From Anagrus nilaparvatae (lineage: Eukaryota; Arthropoda; Insecta; Hymenoptera; Mymaridae), in contig JAKSXM010000123.1 in assembly GCA_022575985.1 (NCBI GenBank), positions 372,001-436,000 on the forward strand: a stretch of 64,000 nt of DNA, given 5' to 3'. The notes below the pieces were generated by a model, which saw nothing but the letters and a program-made list of their open reading frames with translations, was not told where the DNA came from and made no database searches. Positions 10,901 to 20,884 of this stretch are shown here, in pieces; positions within the stretch are counted from its first letter, which is position 1; each line of letters begins with the position of its first letter. Made by a program: the position numbers and the translations under genes.

Positions 10901-13900
10901 AAATTTTGAAATCCTCGAGTAAATTTATTTGTTCTATTAAATGTTGGAGGATTTTCATCTGTATGGATTACGTTTAAAAATGATGGCATTGAACTTCCGC
11001 AAAGCCTCTGAAAAATAATTAAATACCATGAAACTTAATTATCTCAAAATAAAACTTAAAATTGGTTGAACATGGAACATGTTTAAATTTATAAAAATGA
11101 ATCTTGAAGCCTTTATAATTTTAAGTCCTCAAGCCAAAAAAAATAATTTTAATTATTATTCTATACCCCTTGATCGAAATTATTATTAAAATTAAGTCCA
11201 TTATCCCCTCGATTAACCCCCACACCCAAATATGGAACATTTGACACCACCCCAAAAAGATATGCTTGAAATACTCCCCTGTCTATAAACATGTTCCATA
11301 CTAAAAAAGTTTTTCTTAAATTTTATTTTTATTTTATTTAAGTACTTACTGATCCTTCAGTTAAACAATTTTGTACAACATTTAAATCTGGCATCGGTAC
11401 CCAACATTCACCAATCAAACATTTTTTAGATACATCCATGTTAAAAAGATTCATTGTGTGATATATGGCTTTCATTTTTCTAACCATAATAGTCCATGTT
11501 GGTATATCTTTTGCGACATTAATCAGTACACGTTGACGATGGTCATGTGTTTGATTTAATACCTAAAAATAAATTTCGTTATTTTAATGTAAAAGTGATA
11601 TTTATTTACTTTATTATTTTCTTAGTTATTTAGAGCTTTTATACTGGGGGTACTGATTTTAAAAAATAAATTTCAGGATAATATAACTGATATAACTCAT
11701 TACACAGGTTTTTGGAGCTGCTAATTACGATATTGATATGGAACTCTCAAAGTTGGGATAAGAAGCTTGAGAAACTAATGAAATGGGATAACGTTCGTTA
11801 TGGTTTGCAAATATCGCGAAAAGATCTTTAAAAGGGGGCTTTTTGGCTAATTTAAGGTTGGACAAATTTCGCACTATCGAAGCCTTAATTTTTAGAATCA
11901 GTGACCCAAAAAACTCTTAGTAGAATTTTTTCCATCTTAGTTGCCAAAAGCAACCCCCCAACCATGGTTTGACTGAAGTAATAAACGTATTTAAATGATG
12001 ACATTTGGTTATTTAATACAAAAACGTAATATATTACTTCAAAGGTAAGAATTTTCATATTTTACGAAAAATTTTAGTTTCTTGTGATTTTGATTAAACT
12101 TTAAATTATCTTTTTTTTTTATATATGAATCCGAGCAACCTTTATTTCTACTAAAAAACCCAAATAATAAGAAAAATTACCAAATTAAGATCCTCTAATC
12201 TAGTTCGAACACCTTTGACCATTTCAACTCGCTCAGCATTACTGCTTGGACATGGGTACAGAGATGCATGAAATCCAGTGCATACTTTTTTTATACGTGA
12301 TTTTAGCTGCTCACCTTGAAAAAATATGACAAAAGCTGTTTTGAAAATTTCATTCCCCTGAAAAATAATTTTATTAAAAATAAAACTAATAGTAGATTCA
12401 ACTAATTCTATTTTATAATTAAATAAATATTACATGCAATTACTCGATCATATAAATGCTTTTAGCAGATATACATATATACTGACACTTTCCTGCCCAG
12501 AATGTATATCTAAACATTTAAAATAATTTTTTTTTAAATTCTGAAAAAATGAATTTTAGCTAATTAGATCTTAAAAAAACAAAAGAAAATTTTATCTCAA
12601 GAAAAAAAATTCATACACCACGGGGACTCGAACCCACGATCAAAGTTTAGGTATTATTTCGCTCTGCCAATTGAGCTATAGTGAAGATGGTGTTCAAAAA
12701 CCCTTTAAGAAACTATACTTTGATCGTAGGTTCGAGTCCCCGAGGTGGAGGAATTTTTTTTCTTGAAATAAAATTTTCTTTTGTTTTTTTAAGATCTAAT
12801 TAGCTAAAATTTATTTTTTCAGAATTTTTAAAAATATAAAAATATTTAAAATAAAATTATTTTAAATGCTTAAATATACACTCTAGACACAAAAGTGTCA
12901 ATATGTACATATTTGTTAAGAGCATTTATTTGATCGAAGAAACACTTGTAATACTTATTTAATTATAAATTAACGTCGATTTTAAAAACAATTTCTTAAT
13001 TTTATTTTATTTATCAAATTATTTACCTTAAATAAAATTTAACAACTTAATGTGAATTTATTTTAAAAATAATTAAAAAATTGTAGATTGAAATTGTAAA
13101 TTGAGCAGTTTCAAATGTGACGTACATTTTTTGGCTATCATAGTATTGCAATTAATTGGAAAACTCCCATTGCTTGATTATACTGAAAGACATATTTTTA
13201 TTTTTACCAAAATTGCTGGTTATGTTTACATCATAAAGTTTTGTTATTTTCTGTTCAAATATTTTGTAAATATAACCATGTTTATAACTAGAATTACAAT
13301 ATTCTAACTTCATATTTGTAAAATTTACAAAATTTTTTTGTTCTTAAAACTAACCCCGTTTTACTAAAATTAACCTTGCAAAATATACAAAATATTTTTC
13401 CCCGTGTAGGGACTTAGAATAATTTGAATGGATTCAGGATAATTTATATTTCAGGATTTTTTGTGATTTCGGTTTTTGGATTTATTACTGTTATGAGTGA
13501 ACATGTTCCATGCTCGTTGGTTGTTTAGTTAATAAACCGGTTATAAATTTTTTTCATTACACACTGCAAAAAAGATCTACTTTCTTACTTTCGGGCGATC
13601 TTTTTTTCGCTTTTAATGAAAAACTATAAAAATTTTGCAAAAAAAAACAATTTTTGTAGAGTTAATTTCAGCAAAATATTTAGAAGGTTGCGAAAAGGTC
13701 GAAGTTTTAGAATTTTTTTCGGTCACTCTTTAGACTTATCTATTTCTAAATTTTGTCAAAAAGTAATCATTTTTTTGTATTGAATATCAAATAGTCTGTC
13801 ATACGATGTGTATTGAATAATCTTTCCGAGAAAAACTAAAAACATATTTTTAATATATCCCCAGTATTTATCCTCGACTTTCTAGTTATAAATTTATTCC

Positions 13901-15681
13901 TTTAAAACTGCTCAATAATTAAAATGTAAATCTTTTTAAAATTAGAAATATTGATTATATTATACCGTGCTTGGATCTTCTAATGGTTTATCTAATTCCA
14001 CTTGTCTTAAAAAAACATTACCACGTGATATTCTCCAAAGCATCCTTTCAAAAGCTGGTACGCGTTCACGATTGATTACTCCAGCAACAAATCTATTTAT
14101 AAAGGATAAAATAATTTTTAAATTTAGAAAAAAAAAAGATAATTATCCTTTGATGGTTATCATCCCATTGTCCAATGAATTTGAATTTGGTAGTCTCCTT
14201 GTAGGGGTGAACTTGATGCATAAATGAATATCCATATTTTAATGGAGCTCAAATATTATTTTTTTTAATCAAAAAGTTAAAAAGAAAAGTTATTTTATAC
14301 ATTATTTCGAACCAATTTTGAATTCAACTAATATTTTGATTCTCCGAATCAAAAGTTTTCTCCAGAACAAAAGGGGTTTATTGAAAAATTGTTAATAGCT
14401 TTTTTTGTTCAAAAGTAAAAAAAAAATTAACTAAATTTTTAATCTTGGTCTCTTAATATTACAAGCAGTTTCAGATATTGACAAAATTAATTATCTATCG
14501 ATCTAGGAGGCATAAAACTTTAATAGATGTTTTGAGTTATAAAATTTAAATAATAAAATTTTCTAATAAAGGATTATAAAATAATATTTAAGCTCCAAAA
14601 AAATGGGTTGCCTTTCATTGAAGATCAATGAGTTCCCAGTTATCGTTGACTTACTCAAGCCGTCCTCGCCCAGATGGTTGTGGTTGTGTCTCCTCGTTTA
14701 TCAGCGCCCTGGTGATGGAGTCATTCGTCTCTTCCTGTTGGTACATAAGAATAAGCGAATCTTGATTCTTCGACAATACGTGATTACTGATTACACGAAG
14801 GGGGGAGGGGAATTGCATTAAACAAAAACTGCAGAACTAGTTTTATCTACCTCAGTAAAGAAAATTTGTGTCTTTTCAAGTACTTGACGAAGTTCCATAA
14901 GCTCCAGGTAGTTGTTCTTCAGGTTCATCCCATTTTGGCTCAACTCCAATATGTCGTTTTCGGTTTTTTCAATTCGGGCCTGTAAAAATATTTCATTTTT
15001 AGTATATTTTTGCAAATTTTAAAATTTTTCAACTATATGATGTAAAGCAATTAAATAATAACCTCAAGGTCAATAATTTCTCTTGGATTAGGAGCTCTTG
15101 GTGATTCCGCGATATTATCCGATATTGGTACACCATCCTTTCTAACCTCGGCTTCGATGTACCTCAATTTCCGTTCCATTTCGTCACATCTTCTTACCTC
15201 GCCTACGAATTTCCTTTGAAAATAATTGACATCAACGTTAAGCTATAAATCATAAATTTATGTTTTAATTAAAATATTAACAATTTATTAAGGATAAAAA
15301 TACATGGAAGTTACAACTGTTCTAGAATAGCTTTGTCTAATTGTTTTCAAACTGTATATTTATTTTAATGCAGATGAAATATCCTTTCTCTCAAGGTCTT
15401 AGACTTATAATTTTAAAATTGTGGCACCTAGAGAGTTAAGAATTTGAGAAGACGATATTTCATATGCACAAAAACGTGCAGAAAATTTGAAGGTAATTGT
15501 GCGTGGTCATTTTGCAATAGTTATACCTTCCATGTATTTTTACTCATATATAAAAAATACTTACATCACGAAATTGAACTGTCCCTCTTTCACCAAGCTC
15601 CGATATAGAAAGATAAGCTGCTTCTGGTTGTATAAATAATTGGCATAAAGCCATCTCCTCACTTCGAAATAGAGCGCCCAT
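7884..15681 (-). CDS. V-type H+-ATPase subunit a (116 kDa, V0 sector)
   Basis: This gene encodes the large membrane subunit of the V0 sector, which carries protons across endomembranes past the rotating c-ring. Thirteen coding exons in reverse order are 15681-15565, 15242-15063, 14979-14851, 14734-14655, 14092-13966, 12357-12181, 11562-11350, 11007-10794, 10722-10278, 8940-8813, 8738-8506, 8433-8054 and 7983-7884. All introns are GT-AG and all phases agree; the joined CDS is 2523 nt, 840 residues plus stop, normal for the family. The N-terminus [18 protein letters not shown] is the family hallmark. A cytosolic half covers about residues 1-390 and the multi-spanning membrane half follows. The family's essential proton-path arginine lies in [16 protein letters not shown] (Arg739), and a second conserved Arg805 is in FLHTLRLHW. 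The N-terminal extension [11 protein letters not shown] suits an insect orthologue. The gene appears intact. The paralogue class (a1-a4) was not determined. Confidence 0.97.
8054..8433 (-). CDS. V-ATPase a, exon 12 (proton-path arginines)
   Basis: The exon encodes an acidic loop ([20 protein letters not shown]) and then [20 protein letters not shown] and LAHAQL. Arg739 sits in SYLRLW, the position of the essential arginine in yeast Vph1. The last helix ends [14 protein letters not shown] with Arg805. Confidence 0.96.
8506..8738 (-). CDS. V-ATPase a, exon 11
   Basis: Seventy-seven codons after a split Asp include [20 protein letters not shown], then [20 protein letters not shown], a membrane helix, and [18 protein letters not shown]. 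The donor is GTAAGT. Confidence 0.94.
8813..8940 (-). CDS. V-ATPase a, exon 10
   Basis: The exon encodes [20 protein letters not shown] followed by a transmembrane segment ending [10 protein letters not shown]. It begins with one base of a split codon and ends one base into the next, matching exons 9 and 11. Confidence 0.94.
8941..10277. other. V-ATPase a intron 9, filled by a foldback element
   Basis: Most of this 1337-bp intron is one foldback element (about 9148-10236). The remaining flanks show no signal beyond donor and acceptor. Confidence 0.8.
9148..10236. mobile_element. ~1.1-kb foldback element with 122-bp internal repeats
   Basis: Terminal inverted repeats begin TTAGACCTGACGTGGAGCCC and return as GGGGCTCCACGTCAGGTCTAA. 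The TIR continues into ATCCTTGATAGGTCGATGGAATTTTCCAACGGGTA-type sequence on both sides. Between the ends lie direct repeats of 122 bp whose GTTGCCTAT marks occur at 9822, 9944 and 10066. Inverted partners occur near 9294 and 9413, so left and right halves run in opposite orientation. No ORF is present. TSD assignment is ambiguous. Related sequence recurs at about 28960-29200. The element sits wholly inside an intron of a housekeeping gene. Confidence 0.75.
10278..10722 (-). CDS. V-ATPase a, exon 9 (largest exon)
   Basis: This 445-nt exon encodes the second membrane helix and [20 protein letters not shown], then [19 protein letters not shown] luminal loop with [17 protein letters not shown] follows, and then [20 protein letters not shown]. 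The donor GTAAGT follows a split Met codon. Confidence 0.95.
10794..11007 (-). CDS. V-ATPase a, exon 8 (membrane domain begins)
   Basis: The exon encodes [20 protein letters not shown] followed by [20 protein letters not shown], where the first membrane helix starts at about residue 391. It ends in a split Gly codon after FGDFGH. It contains the family's [10 protein letters not shown] motif. Confidence 0.95.
11190..11305. repeat. C-tract / GAACATGTTCC family fragment in intron 7
   Basis: AAGTCCATTATCCCC, a pyrimidine-rich CCCCCACACCC block and terminal AAACATGTTCCAT match the family seen near 31590, 32820, 40800, 41700 and 48300. This is a truncated fragment. Confidence 0.5.
11350..11562 (-). 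CDS. V-ATPase a, exon 7
   Basis: Seventy-one codons in phase 0 begin [13 protein letters not shown]. They include [20 protein letters not shown] and [13 protein letters not shown], and end at GS before GTAAGT. This is the return strand of the cytosolic domain leading to the membrane. Confidence 0.95.
11563..12180. other. V-ATPase a intron 6
   Basis: The intron contains non-coding sequence of slightly higher GC (about 11640-11960) with motifs such as GCTAATTACGATATTGAT, loosely resembling part of the foldback at 54885-55245. No gene is seen. Confidence 0.4.
12181..12357 (-). CDS. V-ATPase a, exon 6
   Basis: Fifty-nine codons in phase 0 begin [20 protein letters not shown]. They contain [20 protein letters not shown] and end RTRLEDLNL before GTAATT. 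The text matches the globular distal lobe of the cytosolic half. Confidence 0.95.
12413..12970. mobile_element. Foldback element with tRNA-like core
   Basis: The left arm (about 12413-12655) is the imperfect reverse complement of the right arm (about 12712-12970). Matching landmarks include TATAATTAAATA at both tips, AAGTGTCA near 12489/12893, and the block TTAGCTAATTAGATCTTAAA near 12555/12790. The arms meet around a tRNA-like sequence on the minus strand, and the right arm carries a second B-box-like motif on the plus strand. The element looks like a foldback built from a tRNA-derived unit and its inverted copy. It has no ORF. Confidence 0.7.
12613..12683 (-). pseudogene. tRNA-derived sequence (tRNA pseudogene or SINE head)
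   Basis: On the minus strand, TAGCTCAATTGGCAGAGC fits the tRNA A-box/D-arm and GGTTCGAGTCC fits the B-box exactly. The ends TTCACTA and TGGTGTA can pair as an acceptor stem with one mismatch. The T-stem has two mismatches and the anticodon stem pairs poorly. A functional tRNA is therefore unlikely, and anticodon identity is not assigned. Its partner motif GGTTCGAGTCC on the plus strand at 12731-12741 belongs to the inverted copy. Confidence 0.6.
13966..14092 (-). CDS. V-ATPase a, exon 5
   Basis: The exon completes the split Glu codon and then encodes [20 protein letters not shown] and [10 protein letters not shown] through EDPST. The donor is GTATAA. FVAGVI and [11 protein letters not shown] are among the most conserved cytosolic motifs of the family. 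Confidence 0.95.
14093..14654. other. V-ATPase a intron 4
   Basis: This is plain AT-rich intron sequence. Frames overlapping it on the plus strand are shadows of exons 4 and 5. No repeat boundary was recognised. Confidence 0.5.
14655..14734 (-). CDS. V-ATPase a, exon 4 (small)
   Basis: This 80-nt exon encodes [20 protein letters not shown] and SGRGRL plus two bases of Glu. It lies after a CAACAG acceptor and before GTAAGT. The exon is only found because the flanking exons need it: FFTE joins EETNDSIT upstream and GRGRLE joins FVAGV downstream. Confidence 0.9.
14851..14979 (-). CDS. V-ATPase a, exon 3
   Basis: Forty-three codons in phase 0 start [16 protein letters not shown] and end [11 protein letters not shown] at a GAG|GTAGAT donor. 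Reading through the donor would add [10 protein letters not shown] and a stop, so splicing here is required to reach exon 4. Confidence 0.92.
15063..15242 (-). CDS. V-ATPase a, exon 2
   Basis: Sixty codons in phase 0 begin [19 protein letters not shown], the conserved segment after VQFRD. They end IIDLE before a GTTATT donor. The helix-rich text belongs to the N-terminal cytosolic arm. Confidence 0.95.
15243..15564. other. V-ATPase a intron 1 (after the first coding exon)
   Basis: The intron contains a weak inverted pair, TACATGGAAG near 15301 and CTTCCATGTA near 15528. The partner sequences AGTTACAACTGT and GCAATAGTTATAC flank it inside, suggesting a small foldback spanning about 15300-15540. 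No coding signal is present. Confidence 0.4.
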
Positions 15682-15711
15682 TTTATACGGACGGTATCCT
15701 TTTCTTTAGAT
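15565..15711 (-). CDS. V-ATPase a, exon 1 (start codon)
   Basis: The ATG is at 15681-15679 and 39 codons run to GAT at 15565, followed by GTAAGT. Upstream of the ATG, TTACAG ends at 15712. The exon therefore has 30 nt of 5' UTR, and at least one non-coding exon must lie farther upstream; I could not locate it. The start is fixed by the conserved [10 protein letters not shown] terminus. Confidence 0.95.
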
Positions 15712-15929
15712 CTGTAACAATGAATTGTTAGGTTTACTTATTTAATTGCAAAAATGAATAAATTACAAATAAATAAAATATTATTAAAATATTTAACATG
15801 TTTTTTTGACTTTTGTAAAAGTAGTTAGGTAAAATTTTATTTATCCCATTCTAATTTGTTGGTTTGGCAAAAACAAACGTTATGAGAACAATAATAATAA
15901 TTCAAAAGATCATAATTTAAGATTTTGTA

Positions 15930-16146
15930 CTCTGAAAAAAAAACCGCTTGTTTTTAGCGGAATTCCGCTACTGGCTAGCGGGATTTTGTTTCTTGCTCAA
16001 ATGTTTTCAAATATGACTCGAAATCGAAATTCGACTCTAAAATTTTTTCTCATATTGCTGCACGTTTTTAAAAAATTTTTTTTTTAACTTTTAGGTCATT
16101 CGCAATCGTTTGACCTACCAGTGGCAAGTAGATTTTTTTTTCAGTG
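15930..16146. mobile_element. Small CACTG/TA-family foldback (MITE)
   Basis: It begins CTCTGAAAAAAAAACCGCTTG and ends GTAGATTTTTTTTTCAGTG, flanked by TA on each side. It includes subterminal AGCGGAATTCCGCTACTGGC and TTCGCAATCGTTTGACC. The same architecture occurs at 36179-38946 and 47783-48008. No ORF is present. Confidence 0.6.
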
Positions 16147-16741
16147 TATATTTGCTAAGTATTTAAAATTCTAATATTTTTTATTTTCATTCAAAATTTT
16201 GATTAGAGTCAAAAACAAATGAAATTTTCATAAAAAAACTATAAATATAATACACAGGAAGAAACAATTATTATATCAAATATTGAGCTTGAACTTTTTT
16301 TTTCATTAACATTTTTATCGACAAGTAAATAAGAAATAATTTATAAATAAAAAAAGTTATACGTTTATATAATTAAAAAATTTTTATAAATTTAATTAAT
16401 AATAATAATAATGAGAGTCAAAGAATATTTAAAATAACTTCAAGATAAATATTTAATTTATTAAAATAAATTAATTTAACGTAATATGAAAAATAATATA
16501 AGACCAAAAAAAAACGTATTAAAATTTATTATTTAAAAAAATGATCGCTTAAAAAATTAATCTTATATCCGAAGTAAAGGTGGTAAGGGATATTGTAAAA
16601 AATTCCAATGGTTACAATCAACGAATTTCAGACGTTTATTTATTTAAAAAGAGTGTATAAAAAATGCTTGTCTTGTATTGGAAAAAATTGATGTAAGTTG
16701 TATAAGATAAGGTATCGAATCAATTTTGAAAGAGGGGAGGG
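16147..16741. other. AT-rich sequence upstream of the V-ATPase gene
   Basis: The non-coding first exon and promoter of the V-ATPase gene should lie somewhere upstream of 15712. No clear TATA box, initiator or splice donor could be singled out in this low-complexity stretch. Confidence 0.3.
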
Positions 16742-17548
16742 TACACTGTAAAAAAAACTCCGGTGATTTTTCGACAAAATTGGTAAATCTACTAAAATTT
16801 AGTAAATTTTCGAAAAAATTCGCAATTTTTCGAAAAAAATCGGAAATTTACTAATATTTGTAAATTTGCGAAAAAATAGTAAATTTACGATTTATTTTTT
16901 CGTAAATTTTCGACAAAATCGTAAATTTACAACTATGTCGTAATTTTACGATTTTTGTAGAAAAATTGCAATTTTTAATCGAAAATTTGCGACAAACGGT
17001 TGTGAAATTACTGAAAGCCATATTTTTTGTACCTAAAAACGCATAGCAAACCAGTTAGAGTCATAAAATAATGTTTTTTGATTTTATACCATGAGAAAAG
17101 ATGAATACTTTTATTTTTTTCCGCTACATTTCTTTTAGCAAATAGGTATACAATTATTAATATTTTAAGAATAAAAAATATTTTTAATTACGTAAAAAAG
17201 AATAATCTGGACGAACAAGTTATTATAAGTAAAAACAGGATGAGTCAATTATAATTTAAATGGGACATTTTTACTTTAAAAAAAAAAAATTAATTTTGAT
17301 AATAATTTTTAGTATATGAGGCATTATTTTTTTTTTACTACTTAACTTGAACAAAAAACTGAAAAAAAAAATTTGAAGGCACATCGATATAACCCATGTT
17401 TTCAGGTAGTTTGAACCTTCAGAAAACCGAAAAAAATCGTGAACAAGAAATCGACGATAGGTGCCAAAAAGATTTTTCCACTTTTATCTCAAAAACTGCC
17501 TTTTTTCGTAACTGAGCTAACCGATTTTCGAAAATTTTTATTTCAGGG

Positions 17549-18584
17549 ATTTAAATTAAAAGATATTAATATTGGTCAATATGGAACATAAAAATAACAA
17601 TATAATTATTGCTTTATATAAAATTGATGGAAAATTATTTGTCAGTCTTATTACTGACCTAAAAGAATTTAAATGGTTTATTTCGACTCTGTATAGTAGT
17701 ACGAGCCATCCTCAGTAAAGTATACTACTATACTTCTTTAGATAAACCAAGATGTTAAACTTATGATTCTCATTTATATACCATTAGTATATCATTTCTC
17801 TTTCGAGAGAAATTACAGTATATGTTCATCGGTGTTTAGGTAGTACAACACAATATACATACTTATATTTATGTATAGTTAGTCGAATAACAGTTTAATT
17901 ACTGAAAAAGTATGACTATTTTACTATACACAAAGTAGTATATATATAATGGACGAACAAAACTGTAATTCTTGGCATATTTTAGACCCAACGCCATAAT
18001 TTTCCATCAATTTTATATAAAGCAATAATTATATTGTTATTTTTATGTTCCATATTGACCAATATTAATATCTTTTAATTTAAATTAATGAAAGGAACGA
18101 ATTAATAAAATATTATATTTTAATTTTTTGGCATTGGGTCTACAATATGCCAAGAATTACAGTTTTGTTCGTCCATTATATATATACTACTTTGTGTATA
18201 GTAAAATAGTCATACTTTTTCAGTAATTAAACTGTTATTCGACTAACTATACATAAATATAAGTATGTATATTGTGTTGTACTACCTAAACACCGATGAA
18301 CATATACTGTAATTTCTCTCGAAAGAGAAATGATATACTAATGGTATATAAATGAGAATCATGAAAAGTTTAACATCTTGGTTTATCTAAAGAAGTATAG
18401 TAGTATACTTTACTGAGGATGGCTCGTACTACTATACAGAGTCGAAATAAACCATTTAAATTCTTTTAGGTTAGTAATAAGACTGACAAATAATTTTCCA
18501 TCAATTTTATATAAAGCAATAATTATATTGTTATTTTTATGTTCCATATTGACCAATATTAATATCTTTTAATTTATCTTTTAA
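17549..18584. mobile_element. Nested 1.04-kb foldback insertion with 14-bp direct repeats
   Basis: The insertion interrupts the left arm of the giant palindrome. The 14 bp TTTTTATTTCAGGG occur on both sides (17535-17548 and 18585-18598) but once in the corresponding right-arm site near 20440-20460. Its own halves are inverted copies, for example GAGCCATCCTCAGTAAAG at 17703 and its complement at about 18407-18425. A terminal ~85-bp unit with TTAAAAGATATTAATATTGG appears at both ends and a third time, inverted, in the centre near 18000-18085. Confidence 0.8.
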
Positions 18585-20884
18585 TTTTTATTTCAGGGGT
18601 TTTTCGCGGTATTTTTAGGGATTTTTTTTTATGACAAGTTAAAACAAGTTCAAAACTAATACAAGCAAGGATTTAGCATCAATTTTTAACAATATTTCGA
18701 CATTTATAAGCTTGAAAACCTGTATTTATTTTTTGCTTTTTTTCAAATTTTGTTTTATTACTTTTTCTTGCACCTTAGGCTGTTTTTAATCTACGTACCA
18801 GTTATAATGGTAAATATTGATAATTTTTAGTCCAAATTGATTGTTACATACCATCAAGATGCCCGAAAATAATTATTTTAATGCGCTACAATGATGGAAC
18901 CCCTAGAGTCCCAATTCTTTAATTCTTGTTAAAATGAAGTAATTATACTTTTTCATCTTAAATATTTTGTCTATTTTATTTTTATCTCATAAAATATATT
19001 TTTCCAAGCAAATAAAACTCCATTAATGATTATGTGCCCAAATATTTTTCATTTTTACACGTTTATTATCAATTTTTTCAATTTTATACAATATGTAATT
19101 TTTGACTGGGAGTTCAATACATTTGGAACACCAAATTATAACAAATGGTTATGAATGAGTTTATTATGTTGAAAAAACATGACGGCTACTCTCCGTTCAT
19201 TCTAATGGGTCTTCTGGGCCTAGAAACGCAGGGTTCAATGTTATAAAATAGGGTTTTTTGGCAATGAAACGCTTAAACCTCACAAGTTAACCAAAACACT
19301 TCCGGTTGGTCTCAATTTTTTGGTGTAAGTGTCACCTTTCAAACGCCGTAAACCGCAATTTTCCATCACTAATTTTTTTATTAATGTAGCCAATTAACCA
19401 AATTACCTATTTTTAATTGCCGCCAAATTCGTAATTTCTAATAAAAAAAGGTTTTGTGTGTCTTGAAAAATTCCTACAAGCTTGAAGTTTCCAAAAATTT
19501 TTTCTCGTCTCATTTCCTTGAGTCGTTTTTAAGAAATGGCTCTTCTAAGTTAACATTAAAAATTAGCTTTTTATAAAACCATATAATTGGGACTCCGACT
19601 TCTAATTATAATATATTTGATGATTAAATAATTCAAAAAAGTAGAGTAAAGAATTTTTGGAAATTTGAAGCTTGTGGAAATATTTTGAGACTTATAAAAC
19701 CCATTTTCGTCAAAAATTACAAATTTGGCAGCAATTTAAAAATAGGTCATTTTTAACCAAAAATGACCATTTGGTTAATTGGCTATAGTGATGAGAGAAT
19801 TAACGATAATAAATTACGGTTTACGGCGTTTGAAAGGTGGTTTTTCACCAAAAAAATGAAACCAACCAAAGAAAAGAGTAAAAGAGTTTAAGTTAACTTG
19901 TAAGGTTTTAGCGTCTCATTGAAAATTACCAAAAAACCCTATTTCATGGAGCCCTGCGTTTCTAGGCTCAGATGGCCCTTTGGAATGAACGGAGAGTAGC
20001 CGGCATGTTTTTTCAACATAATAAACTCATTCATAACCATTTGTTATAATTTGGTGTTCCAAATGTATTGAACTCCCCTTTTAATTTAATTATACAGCTT
20101 GAAAATATGCATAATCGGTCAAAGATTACGTATTGTATAAAATTGAAAAAATTGGTAATAAACGTGTAAAAATGAAAAATATTTGGGCCCATAATCATTA
20201 ATGGAGTTTTATTTGCTTAGAAAAATATATTTTATGAGATGAAAATAAAATAGACAAAATATTAAAATAGACAAGCCTAAGGTGCAAGAAAAAGTAATAA
20301 AACAAAATTTGAAAAAAATAAATACAGGTTTTCAAGCTTATAAATGTCAAAATATTGTTAAAAACTGATGCTAAATCCTTGTTTGTATTAGTTTTGAACT
20401 TTTTTTAACTTGTCACAAACAAATATCCCTAAAAATACCGCGAAAAACCCCTGAAATAAAAATTTTCGAAAATCAGTTACGAAAAAAGGCAGTTTTTGAC
20501 ATAAAAGTGGAAAAATCTTTTTGGCATCTATCGCCGATTTCTTGTTCATTTTTTGTTTCGGTTTTCTGAAGGTTCAAACTATCTGAAAAAACGGGTTATA
20601 TCGATGCGCCTTCAAATTTTTTTTTTCTTCAGTTTTTTGTCCAAGTTAAGTAGTAAAAAAAAAATAATGCCTAATTTATGTGCATTTCTACGAGAAAATA
20701 CGTTTTATGAGCACTAAAAATGAAAAAAAAAAAATTTAAGAGGCAACGATTACCACCATGATTTTCTGATAGTTTGCAACCTATAGAATGCAAAAAAAAA
20801 ACGTTATCACGGAATCGGCGATGGATGCCAAAAAGATTTTGCCACTTTTATGTCGAAAACCGTGTTTTTCGTATCTGAGCAACC

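Larger units (their letters stand above)
12358..13965. other. V-ATPase a intron 5, with a foldback insertion
   Basis: This 1608-bp intron holds the foldback at 12413-12970, a GAACATGTTCC family end near 13500-13550 (ending in AACCGGTTATAAATTTTT) and anonymous AT-rich sequence. A 68-codon frame at 13101-13307 is unsupported. Confidence 0.6.

Noticed and set aside
12613..12683. Functional tRNA gene
   Set aside because: A- and B-boxes fit, but the anticodon stem and T-stem have several mismatches and the sequence lies in a foldback arm.
14603..14821. Plus-strand 72-codon frame
   Set aside because: It is the complement of V-ATPase exon 4 and flanking intron; the exon fits the family in sequence and phase.
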